Below are positions 22,471 through 32,086 of a stretch of 64,000 nucleotides of DNA, one piece after another. The notes beneath the pieces were generated by a model. That model did no database searches and had not been told where the DNA came from. It worked only from the letters and a program-made list of their open reading frames with translations. The first letter of the stretch is position 1, and the number at the start of each line of letters is the position of its first letter. The position numbers and the translations under genes were made by a program. Origin of the DNA: Providencia sp. R33 (GTDB lineage Bacteria > Pseudomonadota > Gammaproteobacteria > Enterobacterales > Enterobacteriaceae); NCBI RefSeq assembly GCF_019343475.1, contig NZ_CP072453.1, positions 1,364,001-1,428,000 on the forward strand, written 5' to 3'.

Positions 22471-23079
22471 TTATTGATGTTTAAACAGCATATGGCCCAT
22501 TTTTTGAGCTTTGACATCTAAGTAGTGTTCGTTACTTGGATTACGTCCCACTATCAGTGGCACACGTTCGACAACGTTAATTCCTGCCTCACGCATGATA
22601 TCAATTTTTTTCGGGTTATTTGTCAACAAACGTACTTCGTTGATCCCCAGTAATTTATACATATCTGAGCACAGCGTAAAGTCACGTTCATCCGCTTTAA
22701 AACCTAATTTTAAGTTAGCTTCAACCGTGTCTAAGCCTTGATCTTGCAATGCATATGCACGAATCTTATTTAGCAAGCCAATATTGCGGCCTTCTTGGCG
22801 ATGATAAAGTAATACCCCGCGACCTTCTTTACTAATTTGAGAAAGCGCCGCTTCTAATTGGAAACCACAATCGCAACGTAGGCTAAAGAGTGCATCACCC
22901 GTTAAACATTCAGAGTGAATACGGCTGAGAACGGGGGTCCCCCCAGAAATGTCACCAAAGATTAAAGCGACATGGTCATGACCAGTTGCGATTTCCTCAA
23001 AACCCACCATTAGAAATTCCCCGAAAGGTGTTGGAAGTTTTGCTTGAGCAACACGTTTTAGCTGCATTTTTTCATTCAT
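22471..23079 (-). CDS. ribA: GTP cyclohydrolase II
   Basis: RibA opens GTP to the pyrimidine precursor of riboflavin. The sequence carries the zinc site [16 protein letters not shown], the catalytic [14 protein letters not shown] segment and LLTNNPKK. The C-terminus MGHMLFKH matches the enterobacterial enzyme. At 202 aa it is slightly long, because this start adds MNEK before [16 protein letters not shown]; the E. coli start would be the ATG at 23067. Neither candidate has a strong ribosome site, so the exact start is uncertain. It is divergent from pgpB, as in E. coli. Confidence 0.95.
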   Translation of the reverse strand: MNEKMQLKRVAQAKLPTPFGEFLMVGFEEIATGHDHVALIFGDISGGTPVLSRIHSECLTGDALFSLRCDCGFQLEAALSQISKEGRGVLLYHRQEGRNIGLLNKIRAYALQDQGLDTVEANLKLGFKADERDFTLCSDMYKLLGINEVRLLTNNPKKIDIMREAGINVVERVPLIVGRNPSNEHYLDVKAQKMGHMLFKHQ

Positions 23080-23285
23080 TAGTTAAAGTAACTCTTGCTT
23101 AATGTAATAACGTAAATCGATATAAGGTACGACAAGTATAATATATCGATGCTATATGACGTTTTGCATATAGGGGGCTAGTAATCTTTGCACACGACCA
23201 GCACTGTATTACTATAACAGAGTTAATCGCGAGTGAATGGAATATTTATTTATAAGACGGAATTAATATTTATGGAATACATTGA

Positions 23286-24026
23286 ATGAGAAAGACTATT
23301 TCAATCGTCAGCCTGTTCGCTATTTTATTGGTATTGCCGCCAATGATAATGCTAATTTTAGGATGGCAGTGGGCGCCAGAAAGCCAATTTAAATCAATGA
23401 AATGGTTATTATGGCTAACTGATACAGCGGGTGCTCCATACAGCATTATTACGTCACTGGCGCTCATTGGTATTATTGCATTCAGATTACGTGCAGAAAA
23501 AAGTATTGCATTGAAGGTGGTGATTATTATTTCGAGCGCTTTGCTACTACAACAAGGCACCAAAACATTACTTAAAAACCATTTTCAAGAGCCTCGGCCT
23601 TATGTAGTTTGGCTCGAAGAGCAATATGATGTGACGCATTCGGATTTTTATGAGTTAACACGAGCAGCTCGGACCAAGTTGATTAAAACCGTCGTTAAAC
23701 AACATGAAGATATTGCTAAGTGGCAACGCAAGCATTGGCAGTCAGAAACAGGGTATTCATTTCCATCAGGGCATATGTTATTTGCTGCTGGATGGGCACT
23801 GTTGTTTATCGCTTTTTTTTGGCAAAAAGGCTATTACGGTCTTTCGATTGGTTTAGCTCTCTGGGCCGAAGGAATAGCTTTCAGTCGTATGTTGCTTGGT
23901 ATGCATTGGCCAATTGATGTCATTACATCTGTCTTTATTAGTGCTGTTTTTGCTATACTGGCTTATGGTGTATTTCTGTCGTTAAAACGAAACAAAAAGC
24001 CAGTTAATCTTTCTTCAATAGAGTGA
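23286..24026 (+). CDS. pgpB: Phosphatidylglycerophosphatase B (PAP2)
   Basis: PgpB dephosphorylates phosphatidylglycerophosphate, phosphatidate and undecaprenyl pyrophosphate at the inner membrane. The three PAP2 signatures are visible: KTLLKNHFQEPRPY, YSFPSGHMLFAAG and SRMLLGMHWPIDV, with the catalytic histidines in the second and third. Several membrane helices flank them, and a periplasmic loop lies between motifs 1 and 2. The length of 246 aa is normal. It begins the conserved pgpB-lapA-lapB-pyrF-yciH stretch. Confidence 0.95.
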   Translation: MRKTISIVSLFAILLVLPPMIMLILGWQWAPESQFKSMKWLLWLTDTAGAPYSIITSLALIGIIAFRLRAEKSIALKVVIIISSALLLQQGTKTLLKNHFQEPRPYVVWLEEQYDVTHSDFYELTRAARTKLIKTVVKQHEDIAKWQRKHWQSETGYSFPSGHMLFAAGWALLFIAFFWQKGYYGLSIGLALWAEGIAFSRMLLGMHWPIDVITSVFISAVFAILAYGVFLSLKRNKKPVNLSSIE

Positions 24027-24153
24027 TTATTGCGTCAAATCGTGTGAAATCTCGGATTGGTATAAAATAAATTACTTTGTCTGAATGCGCGGGAAATGCT
24101 ACCTTATCAGGTAGATATTATTGAATGGATACGAACTGATAACGGGAACAAAT

Positions 24154-24471
24154 GTGAAATACTTTCTGATTTTATTACTGGCGGTCGCGTTTTTTATTAT
24201 CTCGATCACGCTAGGTTCGAGCAATGATCAGGTTATTACATTTAACTACCTGATAGCAAAAGGGGATTTTTCTTTATCAACCCTTCTTGCATCACTTTTT
24301 GGTGTCGGTTTTGTGCTGGGATGGCTAGTGTGCGCGGCATTTTATTTGCGTACAATTGTTAGCCTGAAAAACGCACGTCGTAAAATTAGACGTTTAGAAT
24401 CACAATTAGGTGCTGGAGAAAATAATATTTCTGACTCAACCTCATTAGTGACGACTCAGAACAAGGAATAA
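24154..24471 (+). CDS. lapA: Lipopolysaccharide assembly protein LapA
   Basis: LapA (YciS) works with LapB to control FtsH-mediated turnover of LpxC and so LPS synthesis. The protein has two membrane segments (KYFLILLLAVAFFIISITLG and LLASLFGVGFVLGWLVCAAF) and a cytoplasmic basic coiled tail. GTG at 24154 gives the family N-terminus (VKYFLILLL). The in-frame TTG at 24121 would add eleven unsupported residues. Only six bases separate it from lapB, so the two are cotranscribed. Confidence 0.93.
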   Translation: MKYFLILLLAVAFFIISITLGSSNDQVITFNYLIAKGDFSLSTLLASLFGVGFVLGWLVCAAFYLRTIVSLKNARRKIRRLESQLGAGENNISDSTSLVTTQNKE

Positions 24472-24477
24472 TCCTGT

Positions 24478-25650
24478 ATGTTCGAGTTGCTGTTTCTGTT
24501 GCTTCCTGTGGCTGCCGCTTATGGTTGGTATATGGGGCGCAGAAGTGCTCAACAAGATAAGCAGCAGCATGCCAACCGCTTGTCCCGTGATTATGTGACA
24601 GGCGTGAACTTCCTTTTGTCAAATCAACAAGATAAAGCTGTCGATTTGTTTTTAGATATGCTTAAAAACTATGATAGCTCAGCATTTGAAGCGCATCTTA
24701 CCCTTGGTAACTTATTTCGCTCCCGTGGCGAGGTTGAACGCGCTATTCGTATTCACCAATCGCTGGTGGAAAGTGCGTCTCTATCCTTCGAACAACGTCT
24801 TTTAGCCACTCAACAACTCGGTCGTGATTATATGACAGCGGGAGTGTACGATCGCGCTGAAAATATGTTCCAACAATTGACTGATGAAGTGGACTTCAAG
24901 CAAAGTGCTTTGCAATCTTTACTGAATATTTACCAGTTAACCAGTGAATGGACAAAAGCTATCGATGTTGCTGGTAAATTAGTTAAACTCGGTCATAACG
25001 AGCTGCGTGAGCAAATTGCTCATTTTTACTGTGAGCTAGCCACACAGCAATTGGCAAGTGATGACCTTGATGATGCACAAACCTTATTAAATAAAGCCGA
25101 ACAAGCCGATAAAAACTGTGCGCGGGTTTCGATTATGAAAGGGCGTATTTTTATTGAGCAAGCCGCGTATGAAAAGGCCATTCATGTTTTAAAGCAAGTG
25201 TATGAGCAAGATAGGGAATTGGTCACAGAGACATTACCACTACTCCACATTTGCTATCAACGTACAGGCCAATTGGATGCATGGGAAGATTACTTGCGTC
25301 AATGTGTTGCAGGTAATTCGGGTGCTATTGCAGAGCTGTATCTAGCTGATATCATTGTTGAAAAACAAAATCATGAAGCCGCTGCAAATTATATTAATGA
25401 CCAAATTCAACGCCATCCAACCATGCGCCTATTTTATCGTTTAATGGATTATCACCTGGAAGAAGCGGAAGAAGGCCGAGCAAAAGAAAGTTTGATTTTG
25501 CTGCGGAAAATGGTGGGTGAGCAAATTCGCACAAAACCTGATTACGGTTGCCACAAATGTGGCTTTACATCACGTTCATTATATTGGCACTGCCCATCTT
25601 GTCGCTCTTGGGATACGATCAAACCCATTCGTGGGTTAGATGGTCAGTGA
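24478..25650 (+). CDS. lapB: Lipopolysaccharide assembly protein LapB
   Basis: LapB (YciM) is an inner-membrane-anchored TPR protein that presents LpxC to the FtsH protease and is essential or near-essential in E. coli. An N-terminal anchor (about residues 1-18) is followed by tandem TPR motifs (LTLGNLFRSRGEVERAI and others) and a C-terminal rubredoxin-type metal site, CHKCG...CPSC. The length of 390 aa compares with 389 in E. coli. It is translationally close to lapA. Confidence 0.95.
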   Translation: MFELLFLLLPVAAAYGWYMGRRSAQQDKQQHANRLSRDYVTGVNFLLSNQQDKAVDLFLDMLKNYDSSAFEAHLTLGNLFRSRGEVERAIRIHQSLVESASLSFEQRLLATQQLGRDYMTAGVYDRAENMFQQLTDEVDFKQSALQSLLNIYQLTSEWTKAIDVAGKLVKLGHNELREQIAHFYCELATQQLASDDLDDAQTLLNKAEQADKNCARVSIMKGRIFIEQAAYEKAIHVLKQVYEQDRELVTETLPLLHICYQRTGQLDAWEDYLRQCVAGNSGAIAELYLADIIVEKQNHEAAANYINDQIQRHPTMRLFYRLMDYHLEEAEEGRAKESLILLRKMVGEQIRTKPDYGCHKCGFTSRSLYWHCPSCRSWDTIKPIRGLDGQ

Positions 25651-25697
25651 CAGCGTCACTTTTTTAACCTCATAACAACTCATTTAAAGGCTATGAA

Positions 25698-26423
25698 ATG
25701 ATTTCCTCAACTGAGAACCAGACACACTCGCCAATCATTGTGGCACTTGATTACGAAAATGCCAATGACGCACTGGCGTTTGTTGACCGCATTGACCCGC
25801 GTGATTGCCGCCTTAAAGTGGGCAAGGAAATGTTCACATTCAATGGTCCTCAATTTGTTAAATCACTCCATGATCGTGGCTTCGATATCTTCTTAGATTT
25901 AAAATTTCACGATATTCCAAATACCGTTGCTCGAGCTGTTGCTGCCTCCGCTGAAATGGGTGTGTGGATGGTGAATGTACATGCGGGCGGTGGGGCTAGA
26001 ATGATGGAAGCCGCTCGTCAAGCACTTGAAGTTTATGGTAAAGATGCGCCTTTATTAACTGCAGTAACGGTTTTGACCAGCATGGATGAAACTGATTTAG
26101 TGGGTGTGGGGATCGAGGATTCGCCTGCGGTTCATGCTGAGCGTCTTGCATTACTGACTAAACAATGTGGACTTGATGGTGTTGTGTGCTCGGCGCATGA
26201 AGCACAGCGCTTAAAAAGCTTATGTGGTAAAGATTTTAAATTAGTCACTCCGGGTATTCGCCCTGAAGGCAGTGATGTTGGCGACCAGCGCCGCATTATG
26301 ACACCACAAGATGCCGTTAAAGCGGGGGTGGATTACATGGTGATTGGTCGCCCGATCACGCGTAGTGAAAACCCAGCATTAACCTTGCAGCAAATTAACC
26401 AATCTATTAAAGGCCTCGTATGA
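25698..26423 (+). CDS. pyrF: Orotidine 5'-phosphate decarboxylase
   Basis: PyrF decarboxylates OMP to UMP, the last step of de novo pyrimidine synthesis. The active-site block [16 protein letters not shown] carries the conserved Lys/Asp array. VTPGIRPEG and [10 protein letters not shown] form the phosphate-binding end of the TIM barrel. The length is 241 aa. It overlaps yciH by the ATGA stop/start, so the two are translationally coupled. Confidence 0.96.
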   Translation: MISSTENQTHSPIIVALDYENANDALAFVDRIDPRDCRLKVGKEMFTFNGPQFVKSLHDRGFDIFLDLKFHDIPNTVARAVAASAEMGVWMVNVHAGGGARMMEAARQALEVYGKDAPLLTAVTVLTSMDETDLVGVGIEDSPAVHAERLALLTKQCGLDGVVCSAHEAQRLKSLCGKDFKLVTPGIRPEGSDVGDQRRIMTPQDAVKAGVDYMVIGRPITRSENPALTLQQINQSIKGLV

Positions 26424-26746
26424 GTGATTCAAACAGCCGTCTCGTGTATAGCACAGACATTGGGCGTATTGATGAAGAAAAACCGACGGTAGAAAGGCCA
26501 AAAGGTGATGGCATTGTTAGAATTCGCCGTGAAACATCAGGCCGTAAAGGCAAGGGGGTTTGCGTTGTCACTGGGCTTGGCCTTGATGATGCAGAACTCA
26601 CAAAACTTGCGGCTGAATTGAAAAAAAAATGCGGTTGTGGTGGCGCAGTGAAAGATGGAAATATTGAAATTCAAGGGGATAAACGAGATGTCATTAAGCA
26701 ACTCCTTGAAGCAAAAGGTATGCAAGTTAAATTAGCTGGTGGCTGA
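26420..26746 (+). CDS. yciH: YciH, SUI1/eIF1-like protein
   Basis: A 108-aa homologue of eukaryotic initiation factor 1. The SUI1 fold is recognised by [20 protein letters not shown], the [13 protein letters not shown] loop and [19 protein letters not shown]. In E. coli YciH influences the fidelity of initiation and stress translation. It overlaps pyrF by four bases. A strong terminator closes the operon. Confidence 0.94.
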   Translation: MSDSNSRLVYSTDIGRIDEEKPTVERPKGDGIVRIRRETSGRKGKGVCVVTGLGLDDAELTKLAAELKKKCGCGGAVKDGNIEIQGDKRDVIKQLLEAKGMQVKLAGG

Positions 26747-26763
26747 TTAAAATAATTAAAGAA

Positions 26764-26798
26764 AAAACGGTGATTGCAGGTGTAATCACCGTTTTTTT
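26764..26798 (+). terminator. Terminator of pyrF-yciH
   Basis: The 12-bp stem AAAACGGTGATT/AATCACCGTTTT with an 8-nt loop is followed by T residues. It also lies just past the end of the convergent antitoxin gene. Confidence 0.9.
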
Positions 26799-26803
26799 AT
26801 GGC

Positions 26804-27088
26804 TTAAATTGCAGCAAGTTCTTTGAATAATTCAGGGTTTCTTTTTATCGCGACTAACACTTTAGCCGCTAGCCCTGTTGGGTTACGTCGCTTTAATTCC
26901 CAGCTTTTAATGGTATCGACGCTAGTTCCTAATGCGTGGGCCAATTCGCTTTGTGAAACATTGAGTTGCTCTCTAATCGCTTTGACATCAGCCACTTCAT
27001 AACGAGTGATTTTAGCGGCTTTTTTTGTGCCGCTTTTGATTTCAACCACTTCTTCTAAAGAGGCTTTTAGTTCATTGAAAATACTCAT
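26804..27088 (-). CDS. XRE-family antitoxin (HigA-like)
   Basis: A 94-aa DNA-binding protein with a Cro/CI helix-turn-helix at its centre (IREQLNVSQSELAHALGTSVDTIKSWELKRRNPTG). The N-terminal part (SIFNELKASLEEVVEI) is the usual toxin-contacting region in this family. It starts one base after the toxin stop codon, with GGAGAGG inside the toxin end as its ribosome site, so the pair is translationally coupled. The antitoxin normally neutralises the toxin and represses the operon. The exact subfamily (HigBA2/NadS-like) is an inference. Confidence 0.85.
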   Translation of the reverse strand: MSIFNELKASLEEVVEIKSGTKKAAKITRYEVADVKAIREQLNVSQSELAHALGTSVDTIKSWELKRRNPTGLAAKVLVAIKRNPELFKELAAI

Positions 27089-27089
27089 G

Positions 27090-27422
27090 TTATACCTCTC
27101 CTTTAAGTATTGTTGTGAGTTTTTTTAATTCTGCTTTTTCTTTGTCAGTGAGTGTGTCTTTTTCACTTTTAGGATAAGCCATTATAAAATATATAATTTC
27201 TCTAGTAGCTAAAAAATAAATGACCCTAGCACTGCCACTTTTTCCTTGATTACCTACCGCCATTCTAATTTTGCGTAGCCCACCCGTTCCTTGGATGAGG
27301 TCGCCTTTATCTGGCCATGCAATAAGTTGATTTTGTAGTGCTCTAAGTTCTTCTGTTGTGGCAATGGTTTGTATTTGCTTGGTGAAAAAAGTGGTTTCAA
27401 TAAATTCAATAGCATGGCTCAT
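27090..27422 (-). CDS. RelE/HigB-family toxin
   Basis: A 110-aa protein of the RelE/HigB-like mRNA interferase superfamily. Typical elements are IQGTGGLRKIRMAVG, the strand segment SGSARVIYFLATREIIYFIMAY, and a C-terminal helix PKSEKDTLTDKEKAELKKL. Basic residues on the central strand fit ribosome-dependent mRNA cleavage, although specificity cannot be read. The toxin-first order is that of higBA modules. GGGAGGG precedes the ATG. The module separates yciH from osmB, which are adjacent in E. coli, so it is probably acquired. Confidence 0.85.
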   Translation of the reverse strand: MSHAIEFIETTFFTKQIQTIATTEELRALQNQLIAWPDKGDLIQGTGGLRKIRMAVGNQGKSGSARVIYFLATREIIYFIMAYPKSEKDTLTDKEKAELKKLTTILKGEV

Positions 27423-27454
27423 AGGGCTCCCTCCCTAGAATAGATTTAATTAGC

Positions 27455-27465
27455 GTACAATGTAC
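27455..27465. promoter_or_regulatory. Candidate autoregulatory operator of the toxin-antitoxin pair
   Basis: The dyad GTACAATGTAC lies 33 bp upstream of the toxin start, where the antitoxin repressor of such modules usually binds. It is supported by symmetry and position only. Confidence 0.45.
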
Positions 27466-27521
27466 ACCTTTGGTGGTCAAGCATTATCTCTGATAAGACT
27501 AGTTTTAGGTAACTTAAAATA

Positions 27522-27549
27522 AAATAGCGCCAAAAGAATGGCGCTATTT
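27522..27549 (-). terminator. Terminator of osmB
   Basis: The 11-bp stem AAATAGCGCCA/TGGCGCTATTT lies downstream of osmB and is followed on the minus strand by a T-rich stretch. It insulates osmB from the toxin-antitoxin pair. Confidence 0.8.
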
Positions 27550-27577
27550 AGAAAATATGGGGAGAGTTTATTGTGAG

Positions 27578-27796
27578 TTATTTGCCAACTTGGTGACCTA
27601 TGATCCCACCAATAGCAGCACCGCCTACTGTACCAATTGAACTGCCCCCTGTAAGGACAGCACCACCGACGGCACCGACACCAGCACCAATAGCGGTATT
27701 TTTATCGCGCTTAGACATGTTGGAACATGCACTCACGCTAATAGCGACAGTTGCGATAACCATAAATGATAAAATGCGTTTGCTGACAGTATTCAT
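27578..27796 (-). CDS. osmB: Osmotically inducible lipoprotein OsmB
   Basis: A small lipoprotein of 72 aa with a lipobox (SVSAC, Cys about residue 24) and a glycine-zipper segment (GAGVGAVGGAVLTGGSSIGTVGGAAIGGIIG). This is the OsmB signature. In E. coli it is induced by high osmolarity and stationary phase through RpoS and Rcs, and sits in the outer membrane with unknown molecular role. Position between yciH and rnb is as in E. coli, apart from the inserted toxin-antitoxin pair. Confidence 0.93.
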   Translation of the reverse strand: MNTVSKRILSFMVIATVAISVSACSNMSKRDKNTAIGAGVGAVGGAVLTGGSSIGTVGGAAIGGIIGHQVGK

Positions 27797-27945
27797 TTTT
27801 TAATCCTTAACACGTATTAAACAAATCATAAATTAGCATGATAGGTAAATTTACGAATAAGAATAATCAGGAAAAAATAGCGAATAATGGCTCAAGTTTA
27901 ACGTTAAATGCGAATTAATCGCTACGGATTAGATTACAAGCGAAG

Positions 27946-27977
27946 AAAAGACCTTAAGCGTTCACTTAGGGTCTTTT
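27946..27977 (-). terminator. Terminator of rnb
   Basis: The imperfect 13-bp stem AAAAGACCTTAAG/CTTAGGGTCTTTT lies 20 bp past the rnb stop codon; on the minus strand it ends in TTTT. Confidence 0.75.
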
Positions 27978-27996
27978 AAAGATAGCATAGAAAGTA

Positions 27997-29940
27997 TTAT
28001 TCTGCTGGGCGAGCAACGATATTACGTGTTTCCATACGGACTTCCGCAATGGTGACATTAATAATATCATTGAGTTGATATGCTTTTTCGCCTTTAATCA
28101 AAACGCTGCCAGTTTCTTGACTGCACTGAATTTCATCACGAACGCTGTGAATAAATGGCGCAGGGACGAACGCTACAGCCCCGTTATCCACTAAGCGAAC
28201 ACGTATACCACCACGGGTAATATCAATAATTTCCGCTGGGAATTTTGTATCTGTACCTTCAAATGGTTTTAGGTAGCGAGAATAGAGCCAGTCACCTACA
28301 TCGCGTTCAGCCATACGGTTTGCACGGCGGCGTTCTGCCAATTTAATGGAAAGTTCTTCAGTGGGCTTATTCGTTGAAGGTTTGCCAGCAATAATGGATT
28401 TTAATAGCCGATGGTTAACAATATCGGTGTATTTACGAATTGGTGATGTCCATGTTGCGTAAGCATCAAAACCGAGACCAAAGTGGGGGCCTGGATCGGC
28501 TTTAACTTCAGCAAAGGTTTGGTAACGGCGAATTCGGCTATCTAAGAATTGGGTAGGCTCTGCATCAAGCTTACGACGCAGTTGACGGAAACCCTCTAGC
28601 GATAACAACGATTCTGCGGTGGTTTCAATACCATTGTCTTTTAAAGTTTGAACAACTTGCTCAATTTGCAGTGGCTCAAAGCCCATATGCACGTTGAAAA
28701 CCCCGAAACCTAACTTTTCTTTTAACACGCTTGCTGCGCAGAGGTTAGCAGTGATCATCGCTTCTTCAACAATGCGGTTAGAACTGCGGCGGCTTTCTGA
28801 GACAATATCAATGACATTGCCTTTATCATCGAGCACAAAGCGGTAATCAGGGCGGTCTTTAAAGACTAATGCATTGGTTTCACGCCAATGTAAGCGTTTA
28901 TCTGCCATTTCTTTTAATAGCAAAATTTGTTGCTTATCGGTTTCATTGGCAGGTTGCCAATTTCCGGTTTCTTCAAGCCAATCAGAGACCTCGTCATACA
29001 CTAATTTGGTTTTTGATTCGACCCAAGCACTGAAAAACTCAATATTGTCATCAATGCGGCCATCTGCATGAATTTGCGTCACACACACTAAAGCAGGGCG
29101 GCGTTCATTTGGGCGCAAAGAGCATAAATCATCTGACAATTGACGCGGTAACATGGGAATATTGAAACCGGGTAAATAGTTAGTATAAGAACGTGCAAGG
29201 GCTAGCTTGTCTAATTCACTGCCTTCTTGGATATAGCTGGTTGGGTCTGCGATAGCGATAAATAATTTAAGGACACCATCAGCGGTTTTTTCAACATACA
29301 GCGCATCATCCATATCTTCAGTGCTAGCGCTGTCGATGGTCACAAAATGTAAGTCAGTTAAGTCAACGCGTTCAATACCTTGATCGTCCCGCTCACTTTC
29401 CACCATTTGCGGTTCATTACGGTCTAATTGGTGACGGCGTAACGTTACCCACCATGGCGCAAAGTGGTCATCGCCTTCAGTGATATATTCAGTGATATCT
29501 GCGTAAAAGCTTTTATCCCCTTTTAAGGGGTGACGGCGCATTTGAGCGACAACCCAATCATCTTGCTTAAATTCGTGGGTAATGCCATTAACAGGGCGAC
29601 ATAAAATCATGTCTTTGAGTAAAGGGTGATCAGGGATAACAAATAAGCGATTGTCGTTTTCTTTTTTCTGAATTTTACCGACAAATCTGTCTAAAAAAGG
29701 CTCGACCAGCTCTTCCGGCTCAGCAAATTCACGGTCTTTATCCGTATGAACAGCTGCGATAACACGGTCACCGTGCATCACTTTTTTCATTTGCGGAGGT
29801 GGAATAAAATAGCTTTTTTGGCCATCGACCTCTAAAAAGCCAAAACCTTTTTCAGTACTTTTTACTAACCCTTCAACACGAGGTGTTTGGGCATGTAATG
29901 TCTGTTTAAGTTGTGCGAGCAGTGGGTTGTCTTGAAACAT
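27997..29940 (-). CDS. rnb: Exoribonuclease II
   Basis: RNase II degrades single-stranded RNA processively from the 3' end. Domains in order: N-terminal cold-shock domains ([19 protein letters not shown]), the RNB catalytic domain with the acidic cluster [17 protein letters not shown], then [39 protein letters not shown], and a C-terminal S1 domain. The length of 647 aa compares with 644 in E. coli. Confidence 0.96.
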   Translation of the reverse strand: MFQDNPLLAQLKQTLHAQTPRVEGLVKSTEKGFGFLEVDGQKSYFIPPPQMKKVMHGDRVIAAVHTDKDREFAEPEELVEPFLDRFVGKIQKKENDNRLFVIPDHPLLKDMILCRPVNGITHEFKQDDWVVAQMRRHPLKGDKSFYADITEYITEGDDHFAPWWVTLRRHQLDRNEPQMVESERDDQGIERVDLTDLHFVTIDSASTEDMDDALYVEKTADGVLKLFIAIADPTSYIQEGSELDKLALARSYTNYLPGFNIPMLPRQLSDDLCSLRPNERRPALVCVTQIHADGRIDDNIEFFSAWVESKTKLVYDEVSDWLEETGNWQPANETDKQQILLLKEMADKRLHWRETNALVFKDRPDYRFVLDDKGNVIDIVSESRRSSNRIVEEAMITANLCAASVLKEKLGFGVFNVHMGFEPLQIEQVVQTLKDNGIETTAESLLSLEGFRQLRRKLDAEPTQFLDSRIRRYQTFAEVKADPGPHFGLGFDAYATWTSPIRKYTDIVNHRLLKSIIAGKPSTNKPTEELSIKLAERRRANRMAERDVGDWLYSRYLKPFEGTDTKFPAEIIDITRGGIRVRLVDNGAVAFVPAPFIHSVRDEIQCSQETGSVLIKGEKAYQLNDIINVTIAEVRMETRNIVARPAE

Positions 29941-30072
29941 ACTTACCGTTTTATTAAGTTTGAGTTTGGCTCTATTGTTACGTAAGACAAAGTCTTAGAG
30001 CAAGGAAAAAATGCGTTGTGCTTATGATTAGCACGATGACCTATCTTTTTTGCCACAAAAAGCACGATATCG

Positions 30073-30714
30073 TTAATCCTCTGGGTAGACTTTGTCTTTA
30101 AATTCACAGAGGTCTTCGATGATGCATGAACCACAGCGCGGTTTGCGTGCAATACAAGTATAACGCCCATGCAGAATAAACCAGTGATGGCAATCAACTT
30201 TAAATTCAGCAGGGACGACTTTGAGTAGTTTTTCTTCAACGGCAACCACGTCTTTACCTGGGGCAAAATTGGTACGGTTGCACACACGAAATATATGGGT
30301 GTCGACAGCAATGGTTGGCCAACCAAAGGCCGTATTGAGAACGACATTGGCGGTTTTACGGCCAACACCCGGAAGCGCTTCAAGGGCTTCACGGTTTTCA
30401 GGAACTTGACTATTGTGTTTTTCAATCAGTATTTTGCAGGTTTTGTAGACACTCTCTGCTTTGGTATTAAATAGACCAATGGTTTTAATATATTCTTTAA
30501 TGCCATCGACGCCGAGCGCCATGATCGTTTCTGGGGTATTAGCCACAGGATAAAGCTTGGCGGTGGCTTTGTTAACACTGACATCCGTCGCTTGGGCGGA
30601 TAATAACACAGAGATCAATAGCTCAAACGGGGAGCTAAATTCTAGCTCCGTCGTTGGGTGAGGGTTGTCGTCTCGAAGGCGAGTTAAAATTTCAATACGT
30701 TTTGATTTGTTCAT
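30073..30714 (-). CDS. nth: Endonuclease III
   Basis: Nth is a DNA glycosylase/AP lyase that removes oxidised pyrimidines. It has the helix-hairpin-helix LPGVGRKTANVVLN with the catalytic Lys, the catalytic Asp in AVDTHIFRVCNR, and the C-terminal 4Fe-4S ligands in the pattern C-X6-C-X2-C-X5-C (CIARKPRCGSCIIEDLC). The length of 213 aa is normal. It follows rsxE by 20 bp and is the last gene of the rsx-nth operon, as in E. coli. The final residues VYPED are slightly shorter or different from the E. coli tail. Confidence 0.96.
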   Translation of the reverse strand: MNKSKRIEILTRLRDDNPHPTTELEFSSPFELLISVLLSAQATDVSVNKATAKLYPVANTPETIMALGVDGIKEYIKTIGLFNTKAESVYKTCKILIEKHNSQVPENREALEALPGVGRKTANVVLNTAFGWPTIAVDTHIFRVCNRTNFAPGKDVVAVEEKLLKVVPAEFKVDCHHWFILHGRYTCIARKPRCGSCIIEDLCEFKDKVYPED

Positions 30715-30734
30715 TGCTCACATTAATTTATAGA

Positions 30735-31448
30735 TTAAGAAAGATGACCGCCGCAACCTTGTTGTTTTTCATATTCACGTACGGGCTGATGATCGGCTCG
30801 CAAAGCCGCTCTTTTTTTCATTTTTTCATCAATTAAATATTTTGCTGCTAACAATAGGGCAAGGCCAATAAAGGCACCTGGTGGTAGCATAGCGAGTAAA
30901 AATGGAGAATCAAGGTGAATAACTTCAATGCGTAATGAGGTTGCCCATGAGCCTAACAGTAAATCTGCCCCATCAAATAAGGTGCCATTGCCTAAAATTT
31001 CACGGATTGACCCTAAAACAAACAAGGTCGCCGTTGCGCCTAAGCCCATCGCGAAGCCATCTAATGCTGATAATGCAACAGGATTACGAGACGCGTAGGC
31101 TTCTGCACGCCCAATAACAATACAGTTCGTCACAATCAACGGAATAAAAATCCCCAGAGATTCATATAATCCAAAGGCATAAGCATTGATTAACATCTGT
31201 ACAGCGCTCACAACTGAGGCAATGATCATCACATAAATTGGGATACGAATTTCAGAAGGTACCCAACGGCGTAAGGCGGAAACAGCAACGTTTGTGCATA
31301 TCAATACCAGTGTTGTTGCAAGGCCAAGCCCGAGTGCATTGGTTGCTGTTGATGAAACAGCTAATAGTGGACAGAGCCCTAATAGCTGTACCAAAGCAGA
31401 GTTATTTTTCCATAACCCTTGAACTAATAAATCTTTAGATTCACTCAT
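30735..31448 (-). CDS. rsxE: Rsx/Rnf electron transport complex subunit E
   Basis: An integral membrane subunit of the Rsx complex, the enterobacterial Rnf homologue, which keeps the SoxR iron-sulfur cluster reduced. About six membrane helices and the strongly conserved [20 protein letters not shown] start and [20 protein letters not shown] segment are present. The ATG at 31448 is chosen over the in-frame start at 31463 because it gives the family N-terminus (MSESKD) and overlaps the rsxG stop as TAATG. Confidence 0.95.
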   Translation of the reverse strand: MSESKDLLVQGLWKNNSALVQLLGLCPLLAVSSTATNALGLGLATTLVLICTNVAVSALRRWVPSEIRIPIYVMIIASVVSAVQMLINAYAFGLYESLGIFIPLIVTNCIVIGRAEAYASRNPVALSALDGFAMGLGATATLFVLGSIREILGNGTLFDGADLLLGSWATSLRIEVIHLDSPFLLAMLPPGAFIGLALLLAAKYLIDEKMKKRAALRADHQPVREYEKQQGCGGHLS

Positions 31449-32077
31449 TATTCTTCCCCACAAGTTGGGTAAGTTGCTAATTCTTGCGGAACAGTTTGCA
31501 TAAAGACCGCAGTTCGTTTAGTGGCATTGACTACTGCTCTTGGTGTGATGGTGGCGCCAGTGAATTGGTCAAACTCGCCCCCATCTTTTTTGACTGCCCA
31601 TTTGGGGTCATTTGGCGATTCGATTTTCTTCCCGCTTAAATGGGTGATCCAATCTGAAATACGCGTTTCAATTTTATCACCCAGTCCCGGCGTTTCATGG
31701 TGTTCAGTCACACGGACACCTAAAACGGTACCATTAAAATCGGCACCTACTAACAAGTGGATGGCGCCTGAGTATCCATCCAATGCCGTGGTTTCTAACG
31801 CTGCGGCAACAGGCTCACCATTTTTGCGGGCAATGTACAAACGCCGCGGCTGTTTATTGCCTAATATCGCTTCATTGGTGACTAGATAACATTCTTTCGT
31901 TAAATCATTATCATAGAGGTCACTGGGGACGACTTGGTCGAGCAGTTTCTTCTGCACAATAGCAGCTTGCTCAGCAATAATATCTTTCGTTAAAGTATAG
32001 ACCGCTGCACTCAATGCCGTGGTTCCCGCAGCGAAGATGGCAAGGATAGTTCCGTGACGTCGCATTGTATTTAACAT
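31448..32077 (-). CDS. rsxG: Rsx/Rnf electron transport complex subunit G
   Basis: A membrane-anchored flavoprotein subunit. One N-terminal transmembrane helix (about residues 9-29) is followed by a periplasmic FMN-binding domain. The covalent flavinylation site of the family is visible as [14 protein letters not shown], where the second Thr of TGAT is the expected FMN attachment residue. The length is 209 aa. It is separated from rsxD by nine bases and coupled to rsxE. Confidence 0.95.
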   Translation of the reverse strand: MLNTMRRHGTILAIFAAGTTALSAAVYTLTKDIIAEQAAIVQKKLLDQVVPSDLYDNDLTKECYLVTNEAILGNKQPRRLYIARKNGEPVAAALETTALDGYSGAIHLLVGADFNGTVLGVRVTEHHETPGLGDKIETRISDWITHLSGKKIESPNDPKWAVKKDGGEFDQFTGATITPRAVVNATKRTAVFMQTVPQELATYPTCGEE

Positions 32078-32086
32078 GTTGGCTCC

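Noticed and set aside
29943..30425. Open frame overlapping nth in another frame
   Set aside because: The nth frame carries the full HhH and iron-sulfur motifs; the other is a shadow.
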